Shown here: positions 9,739 to 16,610 of the stretch, in pieces | Position numbering within the stretch: position 1 is the stretch's first letter | Layout of the letters: the number at the start of each line of letters is the position of its first letter | NCBI RefSeq assembly: GCF_025673445.1 | Contig: NZ_JAOVQN010000005.1 | Coordinates: 1 to 64,000 of the forward strand | Direction of reading: 5' to 3' | DNA from: Ruegeria_B marisflavi | GTDB taxonomy: Bacteria > Pseudomonadota > Alphaproteobacteria > Rhodobacterales > Rhodobacteraceae | Length of the DNA: 64,000 nt | The notes under the pieces: generated by a model | Databases searched by the model: none | Seen by the model: only the letters and a program-made list of their open reading frames with translations | What the model was told of the DNA's origin: nothing | Translations under genes and position numbers: made by a program

Positions 9739-10197
9739 CTAGTCATCGACAACCGAAAACAGGGTCGGCACCGCCGGACATGGTGCCAGATCATTGCGCA
9801 CCACATCCGACAGGCGGGTCTGGTGCAGAAAGACATAGACATGCGCGCTCAGCCCTTCCCAAAGGCGATTGGTCAGGGATTGCGCGCGGCTGCCCGACAT
9901 CGCGCCCGAGGCACCCGCCCCCTTGTGCATCGCGTTCACCGATTCATCGACGGCGGCCAGCACATCGACCACCCGGATCTCCGACGCTGGCCGGGCGAGC
10001 CGATAACCTCCGCCGGGGCCGCGTACGCTTTCCACCAGATTGGCGCGGCGCAACTTGACGAAAAGCTGTTCGAGGTAAGGCAGCGAGATATCCTGCCGCG
10101 CCGAGATCTCGCCAAGGGTCACCAGTGTATCGGGCGATTGCAGCGCGATATCCGTCAGCGCCACCATCGCATAACGCCCTTTTGTCGACAGTTTCAC
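9739..10197 (-). CDS. iscR: Rrf2-family regulator IscR
   Basis: A 152-residue winged-helix repressor of the Fe-S assembly operon. The N-terminus MKLSTKGRYAMVALTDIA and the wing RGPGGGYRLARPASEI are diagnostic of IscR/Rrf2. Classical IscR has three clustered cysteines near residues 92-104; here that segment reads HKGAGASGAMSGSRAQ with none, and the only cysteine is about C140 (APCPAVP). Rhodobacter sphaeroides IscR is known to bind an Fe-S cluster with a single cysteine, so this matches the Rhodobacteraceae type rather than a broken gene. First gene of the suf operon. Confidence 0.93.
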   Translation of the reverse strand: MKLSTKGRYAMVALTDIALQSPDTLVTLGEISARQDISLPYLEQLFVKLRRANLVESVRGPGGGYRLARPASEIRVVDVLAAVDESVNAMHKGAGASGAMSGSRAQSLTNRLWEGLSAHVYVFLHQTRLSDVVRNDLAPCPAVPTLFSVVDD

Positions 10198-10298
10198 CTC
10201 AGACCCTCCGCTCGGCGCTCAGGCGCGCGAAATCATTGACCTTATCGCCCTCAGTGCGTATCTCCCACTGACAGCGCTGCCGCAGCCCGGCAGTTTGA

Positions 10299-10335
10299 TT
10301 AGAACCGTTCTAAGATGCCTTAGGGATTTCGTCAA
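10299..10335 (-). promoter_or_regulatory. suf operon promoter with IscR/Iron-Rhodo-box-like operator
   Basis: A perfect 15-bp palindrome, TTAGAACCGTTCTAA, occupies 10299-10313. On the minus strand TTGACG (10335-10330) is followed, 16 bp on, by TTAGAA (10313-10308), so the operator would cover the -10 element and binding there would repress. The pattern resembles the iron-responsive box predicted for Rhodobacterales and attributed to IscR. About 100 bases separate it from the iscR start. It also lies about 67 bp upstream of the divergent hydrolase gene, which it could affect. Confidence 0.65.
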
Positions 10336-10379
10336 GATTGCCCCGGCATCGCAGGAAATGACACAGGACAAAAGCACAC

Positions 10380-11033
10380 ATGCCCGAGGTGATTTTTCCC
10401 GGACCCGAAGGCCGCCTGGAAGGCCGCTACCACCCGCAAAAGGAAAAAGACGCACCCATTGCCATCGTGCTGCATCCGCATCCGCAATTCGGCGGCACCA
10501 TGAACAACAAGGTGGTCTATAACCTGCACTATGCCTTCTACAATCTGGGCTTTACCGTGCTGCGGTTCAATTTCCGTGGCGTCGGACGCAGCCAGGGCGA
10601 ATATGATCAGGGCATTGGCGAGCTTTCAGATGCGGCCTCGGCTCTCGACTACCTCCAGTCGATGAATAACAATTCTAAACACTGCTGGGTCGCGGGCTTC
10701 TCCTTTGGCGCCTGGATCGGCATGCAACTCTTGATGCGCCGCCCCGAGATCACCGGTTTCGTCAGCGTGGCGCCGCCAGCCAACATGTATGATTTCTCGT
10801 TCCTGGCGCCCTGCCCGTCTTCGGGCCTGATCATCAATGGCACCTCGGACCGAGTCGCGCCACCTGCCGATACCCGTTCACTGGTCAACAAGCTGCACGA
10901 ACAAAAAGGCATCACCATCACCCATACCGAGGTCGAGGGCGCCGATCATTTCTTCCAGAACCAGCATATGGACACGATGATCACCAACGTTGCCGATTAT
11001 GTGAAACGCCGCCTGACCGAGACGTCGCGCTGA
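10380..11033 (+). CDS. Alpha/beta hydrolase
   Basis: A 217-residue serine hydrolase-fold protein with LHPHPQFGGTMNNKVV (oxyanion region), FNFRGVGRSQGEYD, the nucleophile elbow GFSFGAW (Ser about 106), a late acid in GTSDRVAPP and the histidine in GADHFFQ. It belongs to the small dienelactone-hydrolase-like group often annotated as a conserved alpha/beta hydrolase; the substrate is unknown. No signal peptide, so cytoplasmic. It overlaps the next gene by one base (TGATG) and heads a three-gene operon divergent from suf. Confidence 0.85.
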   Translation: MPEVIFPGPEGRLEGRYHPQKEKDAPIAIVLHPHPQFGGTMNNKVVYNLHYAFYNLGFTVLRFNFRGVGRSQGEYDQGIGELSDAASALDYLQSMNNNSKHCWVAGFSFGAWIGMQLLMRRPEITGFVSVAPPANMYDFSFLAPCPSSGLIINGTSDRVAPPADTRSLVNKLHEQKGITITHTEVEGADHFFQNQHMDTMITNVADYVKRRLTETSR

Positions 11034-11278
11034 TGGCGGGTACCATCGAATCCCTCGCCGCAAAGCTGGCCGAGGACACGATGAAAGTGATGGACCAGAC
11101 TGGCGAAGAGCGGCTTTATGTCGAGGTGGGCAAGGTTTTGGCCGCCTCGTCACAATCTCTGGAAGAGGCATACCTGACGGAGATACGTGTGCGTCTTTCG
11201 GAACGGCAGGCGCGCCGCTTTCTGGTACAACGGATGAACGAGCTGAAGGCGGCGCAAGCCCCCAAGAGCAGCCAATGA
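11033..11278 (+). CDS. Conserved hypothetical protein, 81 aa
   Basis: A small, charged, mostly helical protein (MAGTIESLAAKLAEDTMKVM...). No domain is recognised. Its start overlaps the hydrolase stop (TGATG) and its stop overlaps the HD gene start (ATGA), so it is translated as the middle member of the operon. This coupling and normal codon usage make it a confident gene of unknown function. Confidence 0.75.
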   Translation: MAGTIESLAAKLAEDTMKVMDQTGEERLYVEVGKVLAASSQSLEEAYLTEIRVRLSERQARRFLVQRMNELKAAQAPKSSQ

Positions 11279-12435
11279 CAGCCCGCCTGTCGGCGCAAAT
11301 CGACTTTCTAAAGGTCGCGGACAGGTTGAAAACCGTCGAACGTGCCAATGTCCTGATGGACCTGTCACGCCCCGAAAACTCGGCCGAGCACAGCTGGCAC
11401 CTTGCCCTGTGGGCTCTGGTGCTTGAACCTTTTGCCGGGCCGGATGTCTCGGTCGACCGCGCGATCCGGATGCTGCTGCTGCACGACCTCGTCGAGATCG
11501 AGACCGGCGATCACCCAATCCACGAGGAGACCGACTGGCAGGCCGTCGAGCGGGCCGAGCGTGCCGCCGCGCGCCGTCTCTTCGGCCTGTTGCCCCCCGA
11601 TCAGGCCGCATCGTTTCACGACCTCTGGACCGAGTTCGAAGCCGACACCACGCCGGACGCCCGTTATGCAAAAATGCTGGACCGGTGCCAGCCATTGTTC
11701 CAGGTACTTTGCGCCGATACCCCGCGCCCTGATCATGTGGATGTGGTGCGCGACAACCTCGGGACCGGGCGCGCGGCCTATCTCGCCTCGGCCCTGCCCG
11801 AGGCATATGCCCATGCGATGGCCCTGCTGGATGGCACCCCCGCCAGCCTGGACCGTTTCACCGAGCGCCTGCCATTCCTGGTCGAAGCCGACAAGTTGAA
11901 AACCGTACACCGGGCCTCGCGCCTTCTGGATGACAGCCGATACGAGAATTCGGCGGAACACAGTTGGCATATCATGCTTTACGCCTGGGTACTGGATGAA
12001 TACGCCGTGCAGCCGGTCGATACCGATCGGGTTCTGCGCATGCTCCTGCTGCATGACCTGGTCGAAATCGACGCCGGAGACAATCCGATCCACGGCAATG
12101 TGGATCATGCGGCGCAAGAGGCGCTGGAACAGGCGGCCGCCGACCGTCTGTTCGGACTTTTACCTCCGGATCAGGGTGCCGCATTGCGGTCGCTCTGGCA
12201 GGAGTTCGAGGCCGCGCAAAGCCCCGAGGCGGTCTTTGGCAAGGCCGTCGACCGGGTACAGACACCGATCGCAAACCTGGAAAACGGCGGCGGATCCTGG
12301 GTCAGCTACCGGGTCAGCATGCCACAGCTCGAAACCCGGGTCGGCCAGCCGGTCAGCCGCGGCGCGCCCGATCTTTGGACCTGGCTCCAGCCACAGCTTC
12401 TCGACTGTTTCACCCGACTGGGACTGCCGGTCTGA
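11275..12435 (+). CDS. Tandem HD-domain phosphohydrolase (two YfbR/HDDC2-like units)
   Basis: A 386-residue protein made of two homologous HD-domain halves. Repeat 1 has AEHSWH (about 36-41), LLLHDLVEIETGDHPIH and AKMLDRCQ; repeat 2 has AEHSWH, LLLHDLVEIDAGDNPIH and GKAVDRVQ from about residue 220. All metal-binding His/Asp positions of the HD_3 family are kept in both halves. Single-domain relatives are 5'-deoxynucleotidases or related phosphatases of about 190 aa, so this is a duplicated and fused version. Its start overlaps the upstream stop by 4 bases. Confidence 0.85.
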   Translation: MTARLSAQIDFLKVADRLKTVERANVLMDLSRPENSAEHSWHLALWALVLEPFAGPDVSVDRAIRMLLLHDLVEIETGDHPIHEETDWQAVERAERAAARRLFGLLPPDQAASFHDLWTEFEADTTPDARYAKMLDRCQPLFQVLCADTPRPDHVDVVRDNLGTGRAAYLASALPEAYAHAMALLDGTPASLDRFTERLPFLVEADKLKTVHRASRLLDDSRYENSAEHSWHIMLYAWVLDEYAVQPVDTDRVLRMLLLHDLVEIDAGDNPIHGNVDHAAQEALEQAAADRLFGLLPPDQGAALRSLWQEFEAAQSPEAVFGKAVDRVQTPIANLENGGGSWVSYRVSMPQLETRVGQPVSRGAPDLWTWLQPQLLDCFTRLGLPV

Positions 12436-12439
12436 CGGG

Positions 12440-12577
12440 TCAGACCCCTGTCGAGGTGACAGTCTGTTCGAGCTGAGCAGCAGGATTCGGGGCCGGGTCC
12501 TGTGGAGCAAATCCCAGGCCAACGGCAACCACCAAAAGCGAGGCAATCAAGACGGCTTTGATAAAAGGCGTGATCAT
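12440..12577 (-). CDS. Possible 45-aa exported or membrane peptide
   Basis: A short frame, MITPFIKAVLIASLLVVAVG then LGFAPQDPAPNPAAQLEQTVTSTGV, gives a basic start, a 15-residue hydrophobic core and a Pro/Ala-rich tail, the profile of a single-pass or secreted peptide. It is convergent with the HD gene and ends 5 bases from it. No strong Shine-Dalgarno site is visible. It occupies an otherwise empty gap and is reported as tentative. Confidence 0.35.
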   Translation of the reverse strand: MITPFIKAVLIASLLVVAVGLGFAPQDPAPNPAAQLEQTVTSTGV

Positions 12578-12655
12578 GACAAATATCCGAAAAAACAAAC
12601 AATGGCTTCAGCCTAGTCAGCCGACACTGCTTGACCAAGTCAGGTATTCTTGACC

Positions 12656-13450
12656 TCAGGCCGCGTTGGCCAGATCCGCCGGACCAAACTCGCGCTCAAC
12701 CGCGCCGTCGGCGTTGATCTCCAGGATCCGGCCCGGCATCAGTTCTGTCCAGTCACCTTCTTCCTGATCCAGCGGTTCCGACACCACCGCCCATCCCTGC
12801 CGCGCCTTGGAATACCGGTAATAGACCGAAGGCGCGATGTGATCCGAGGAATAGCGCACCGCATAGAGGGTCTGACCATCGCTGAACGCCGCCGACAGAC
12901 GCATGTGCGGCGTGGTTCCCATCGCCTGGCTCAACCCTTCGAGCCGCGCCACCGACCGCGCCAACGCGCCATGCGGGTCGCTCTCCATGCCTTCGCTCAT
13001 CGCCACCAGGAACAGCACTTCGGAATCCGTGCTGCCCTTGCGATAGGCATAGTATTCGTCGGCGATCAGCATGTCGGCATGTTTGCGAAACCGCTCGAAC
13101 CCGCCGACTTGACCGTTATGCATGAAGCACCACTGCCGGGCCGAAAACGGATGACAGTTGTTGCGGCTGATACACGACCCGGTCGAGGCGCGCACATGGC
13201 TCAGAAACAGGCCCGAGCGCACATGATGCGCCACCGCGCGCAGGTTCGGATCGGACCACGCCGGATAGACATCGCGATACAGCCCCGGTTCGGGCCGGGC
13301 ATCGTACCACGCCACCCCGAATCCATCGCCATTGGTCGCGGTCTTGCACTGCTCTGCATGGGCGCTCTGGGCAATCAGCGAATGCCCGGGACGCGAAATG
13401 ACATCTTCCAGGAAGATCGGCGTTCCATGATAGGCGGCCCAACGGCACAT
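12656..13450 (-). CDS. Class II glutamine amidotransferase (YafJ-like)
   Basis: A 264-residue Ntn-hydrolase. It begins MCRWAAYHGTP, so removal of Met exposes the catalytic Cys; GDGFGVAWYD, FLSHVRASTGS and NCHPFSARQWCFMHNGQV are the conserved glutamine-binding blocks of the GATase class II fold. YafJ/EgtC-type proteins release ammonia or hydrolyse gamma-glutamyl amides; no synthase domain is attached and no partner gene is adjacent, so the substrate is open. Cytoplasmic. It is monocistronic between a convergent neighbour and a divergent SMR gene. Confidence 0.88.
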   Translation of the reverse strand: MCRWAAYHGTPIFLEDVISRPGHSLIAQSAHAEQCKTATNGDGFGVAWYDARPEPGLYRDVYPAWSDPNLRAVAHHVRSGLFLSHVRASTGSCISRNNCHPFSARQWCFMHNGQVGGFERFRKHADMLIADEYYAYRKGSTDSEVLFLVAMSEGMESDPHGALARSVARLEGLSQAMGTTPHMRLSAAFSDGQTLYAVRYSSDHIAPSVYYRYSKARQGWAVVSEPLDQEEGDWTELMPGRILEINADGAVEREFGPADLANAA

Positions 13451-13663
13451 GATCGCTCTCCAATATGCTGGCGCATGTCCTTGGGCGCCCGGGAAACTCC
13501 TATGCGTTCCTTATAGTGATCCGGATTTTCCGCAAAGTGAATCCGTGCACGCTCGATTGTTCGCAATTGTGCCAAATACGTCGGTCTGTCGCTTGCCTGT
13601 TTTTTCGGTTAGGGCGAGGGCGTCTAGAGACACAATGCGAATCCATCGGCGCGGAGGTCGGCC

Positions 13664-13999
13664 ATGCCTGTCCACTATTTCTACCTCATTCTCGCCGTCG
13701 CCGCGGAAACGGTCGGCACCACGGCGCTCCAGGCCAGCCAGCAGTTCACCCGCCTCGTGCCTTCGGTTCTGGTTGTCATCGGATATGGCCTGGCCTTCTA
13801 CCTTATGGCACAGACCCTGCGGGTGATGCCCGTTGGGATCGTCTACGCGATCTGGTCGGGGCTCGGCATCGTGTTTATCGCCGCCATCGGCTATATGGTC
13901 TTTGGTCAAAAGCTCGATCTGCCCGCCCTTCTGGGCATCGCGATGATCGTCGGCGGCATCCTTGTGATCCATCTTTTCTCGGCCACATCCACCCATTGA
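13664..13999 (+). CDS. Small multidrug resistance (SMR) family transporter
   Basis: A 111-residue protein with four membrane helices. The essential proton/drug-binding glutamate (EmrE Glu14) is E15 in LAVAAETVGTTAL, and the family motif YAIWSGLGIVFIAAIGY is intact. It acts as a dimer in the inner membrane exchanging protons for cationic compounds. The start at 13664 follows GGAGG at a good distance. Whether it is a quaternary-amine or guanidinium exporter cannot be told from sequence alone. Confidence 0.9.
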   Translation: MPVHYFYLILAVAAETVGTTALQASQQFTRLVPSVLVVIGYGLAFYLMAQTLRVMPVGIVYAIWSGLGIVFIAAIGYMVFGQKLDLPALLGIAMIVGGILVIHLFSATSTH

Positions 14000-14102
14000 T
14001 GCCGCGACGCGGCGATATTCCGCAGTTTCGATGCATTTTCTCTGGCCTTTGTCCGCCTGTCGGGCTATGCGCCGGGCCAACTCCCTTACAAAGGCTGACC
14101 TC

Positions 14103-15923
14103 ATGGACCTGCGCAATATTGCGATCATCGCTCACGTGGACCACGGCAAGACCACCCTGGTGGACGAGCTGTTGAAACAGTCCGGCGCCTTTCGCGAGAA
14201 CCAGGCCGTGGCCGAGCGCGCCATGGACAGCAACGATCTGGAACGCGAACGCGGCATCACCATCCTGGCCAAGGCGACCTCGGTCGAATGGCAGGGCACC
14301 CGCATCAACATCGTCGACACCCCCGGCCACGCCGATTTCGGCGGCGAAGTCGAGCGGATCCTCAGCATGGTCGACGGCGTGGTTCTGCTGGTCGATGCCG
14401 CCGAAGGCCCGATGCCGCAAACCAAGTTCGTGACCTCCAAGGCGCTGGCCCTGGGCCTGCGCCCCATCGTGGTACTGAACAAGGTCGACAAACCCGATGC
14501 CGAGCCCGACCGCGCGCTGGACGAGTGTTTCGATCTTTTCGCCAACCTTGGCGCCACGGACGAGCAGCTCGACTTTCCGCATCTTTACGCCTCGGGCCGC
14601 TCTGGCTGGGCCGACGAAACGCTGGAAGGCCCGCGCAAGGATCTCAACGCGCTTTTCAGCCTGGTCGTGCGCCACGTGCCCGCCCCGGCACAGATCGCCC
14701 GCAAGGACGAGCCGTTCCGCATGCTGGCCACCACGCTGGGCAGCGATCCGTTCATCGGCCGCATCCTGACCGGCCGGGTGGAAAGCGGCACACTCAAGAC
14801 CGGCGAGACGCTCAAGGCGCTCAGCCGCGACGGCACCCAGATCGAAAGCTTCCGCGCCTCGAAAATCCTCGCCTTCCGGGGTCTGGGTCAACAGCCGATC
14901 GATGTGGCCGAGGCCGGTGACATCGTCACCATCGCCGGGATGAGCAAGGCCACCGTGGCCGACAGCCTGGTGAACCCGCAAGTGATCGAGGCACTGCCCG
15001 CCCAGCCGATCGACCCGCCGACCATCAGCGTTACCTTCGGCATCAACGACAGCCCGCTGGCGGGCCGCGACGGCAAAAAGGTGCAAAGCCGCGTCATTCG
15101 CGACCGCCTGATGAAAGAGGCGGAATCGAACGTCGCCATCCGCGTCACCGACACGCCGGGCGGCGAAGCGTTCGAGGTCGCGGGCCGGGGCGAACTTCAG
15201 ATGGGTGTTCTGATCGAGAACATGCGCCGCGAAGGGTTCGAACTCAGCATCTCGCGCCCGCAGGTTCTGTTCCGCGAAGAAGACGGCCAGCGCCTTGAGC
15301 CGATCGAGGAAGTCACCATCGACGTGGATGACGAATTCACCGGCGCGGTGATCGAGAAAGTCACCGGCGCCCGCAAGGGCGAGCTGGTCGAGATGAAGCC
15401 CGCCGGTACCGGCAAGACCCGGATCATCGCGCATGTGCCCTCGCGCGGCCTGATCGGCTATCACGGTGAGTTCCTGACCGACACGCGCGGCACTGGCGTG
15501 CTGAACCGCGTGTTTCACGCTTGGGCCCCACACAAGGGTCCGATCCCTGGCCGTCGCGCGGGCGTGCTGATCTCGATGGAGAACGGCCAGTCAGTGGCAT
15601 ACGCGCTGTGGAACCTCGAAGAGCGTGGCCGCATGTTCATCGGCCCGCAGGCGGATGTCTATGAGGGCATGATCATCGGCGAGCACAGCCGCGACAACGA
15701 TCTCGAAGTGAACCCGCTCAAGGGCAAGAAACTGACCAACGTACGCGCCTCGGGCACGGACGAGGCGGTGCGCCTGACCCCGCATATCCAGTTCAGTCTC
15801 GAAGAGGCGATTGCCTATATCGACAATGACGAACTGGTCGAGGTTACCCCGAACTCGATCCGCCTGCGCAAGCGCTTCCTTGACCCGCACGAGCGCAAGC
15901 GCCAGTCCAAGGCGGCAAGCTGA
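14103..15923 (+). CDS. typA: Ribosome-associated GTPase TypA/BipA
   Basis: Translational GTPase of 606 residues. G1 is AHVDHGKTTL (residues 9-18), the switch region RERGITI, G3 is DTPGHADF and G4 is NKVD; elongation-factor domains II, III and V follow, then the BipA-specific C-terminal domain (RVFHAWAPHKG, LTNVRASGTDEAVRL). It binds the ribosome and assists assembly and stress adaptation. The start at MDLRNIAIIAHVDHG matches the family; 24 extra upstream codons are excluded. A strong bidirectional terminator follows. Confidence 0.97.
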   Translation: MDLRNIAIIAHVDHGKTTLVDELLKQSGAFRENQAVAERAMDSNDLERERGITILAKATSVEWQGTRINIVDTPGHADFGGEVERILSMVDGVVLLVDAAEGPMPQTKFVTSKALALGLRPIVVLNKVDKPDAEPDRALDECFDLFANLGATDEQLDFPHLYASGRSGWADETLEGPRKDLNALFSLVVRHVPAPAQIARKDEPFRMLATTLGSDPFIGRILTGRVESGTLKTGETLKALSRDGTQIESFRASKILAFRGLGQQPIDVAEAGDIVTIAGMSKATVADSLVNPQVIEALPAQPIDPPTISVTFGINDSPLAGRDGKKVQSRVIRDRLMKEAESNVAIRVTDTPGGEAFEVAGRGELQMGVLIENMRREGFELSISRPQVLFREEDGQRLEPIEEVTIDVDDEFTGAVIEKVTGARKGELVEMKPAGTGKTRIIAHVPSRGLIGYHGEFLTDTRGTGVLNRVFHAWAPHKGPIPGRRAGVLISMENGQSVAYALWNLEERGRMFIGPQADVYEGMIIGEHSRDNDLEVNPLKGKKLTNVRASGTDEAVRLTPHIQFSLEEAIAYIDNDELVEVTPNSIRLRKRFLDPHERKRQSKAAS

Positions 15924-15930
15924 ACCAATA

Positions 15931-15957
15931 AAAGGGCGCCCCGGTTGCGCCCTTTTT
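15931..15957. terminator. Bidirectional intrinsic terminator
   Basis: A 9-bp perfect stem, AAAGGGCGC / GCGCCCTTT, with loop CCCGGTT, has a T-run on the plus side and an A-run on the other, so it can end both typA (plus) and the leftward alaS operon (minus), whose last gene stops at 15961. Confidence 0.9.
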
Positions 15958-15960
15958 CGT

Positions 15961-16308
15961 TCAGAACGGCCCGCGAAACACGAACCACGCCCCCAACGCG
16001 ATGAAGCCGAACCCGATGGCGTGATTCACGGTCAGCGCTTCCTTCAGGAAAAGCACGGAAAACCCGGCAAAGACGATCAGGGTAATGACCTCCTGCATCG
16101 TCTTCAGTTCCGCCGCCGTATAGACGCGGTGCCCGATCCGGTTGGCAGGCACCGCAAGGCAGTATTCGATCAGGGCAATGCCCCAGCTGACCAGGATGAC
16201 CACAGCCAGCGGTTTGCCGGGGAATTTCAGATGCCCGTACCACGCGAATGTCATGAAGACATTCGAGGCTGCCAACAAAACCAGCGGCAGCAGATGCGCG
16301 GGCGTCAT
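15961..16308 (-). CDS. DUF486/DMT-family membrane protein
   Basis: A 115-residue protein with four membrane helices; the pattern AASNVFMTFAWYGHLKF, EYCLAVPANRIG and LKTMQEVITLIVFAGFSV is that of DUF486, a small drug/metabolite-transporter-like family of unknown function. Last gene of the alaS operon, 10 bases after the DUF1330 gene and ending against the shared terminator. Confidence 0.85.
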   Translation of the reverse strand: MTPAHLLPLVLLAASNVFMTFAWYGHLKFPGKPLAVVILVSWGIALIEYCLAVPANRIGHRVYTAAELKTMQEVITLIVFAGFSVLFLKEALTVNHAIGFGFIALGAWFVFRGPF

Positions 16309-16318
16309 CCCCGGCCTG

Positions 16319-16606
16319 TCATTCGCTGGTCTCGACCACCATCAACTCGCGTTCCGAGGCGCCGCGCGCATGGCTCAGCGCCTCCTGGTATTCGGGCGAG
16401 TTGTAACAATCGACCGCCGCTTCGACCGATGGAAAGCGCGCCACCACGTTGCGCGGCCGCTCCTTGCCTTCGAGCTGCACGAACCGACCGCCGCGCGCGA
16501 TGAAGGTGCCACCATGCTTGGCGATGGCGGGACCGGCCAGCTCGGCATATTTGCCATAAGCCTCGGCATCGGTCACCGTCACATGTGCAATCCAGAGTGC
16601 GCCCAT
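16319..16606 (-). CDS. DUF1330 domain-containing protein
   Basis: A 95-residue dimeric alpha/beta-barrel protein (MGALWIAHVTVTDAEAYGKY, GGRFVQLEG, VVARFPSVEAAVDCYNSPEYQ), the DUF1330 pattern. Molecular function unknown. The start at 16606 has GGAGG just upstream, overlapping the last codons of alaS, so it is co-transcribed with alaS. Confidence 0.88.
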   Translation of the reverse strand: MGALWIAHVTVTDAEAYGKYAELAGPAIAKHGGTFIARGGRFVQLEGKERPRNVVARFPSVEAAVDCYNSPEYQEALSHARGASERELMVVETSE

Positions 16607-16610
16607 CGTC

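Noticed and set aside
13375..13575. A 66-codon minus frame starting MAQLRTIERARIHF upstream of the glutamine amidotransferase
   Set aside because: It overlaps the first 25 codons of the amidotransferase in another frame and shows no domain or ribosome site.
13875..15533. A 552-codon frame antisense to typA
   Set aside because: Shadow of typA, which has every GTPase motif.
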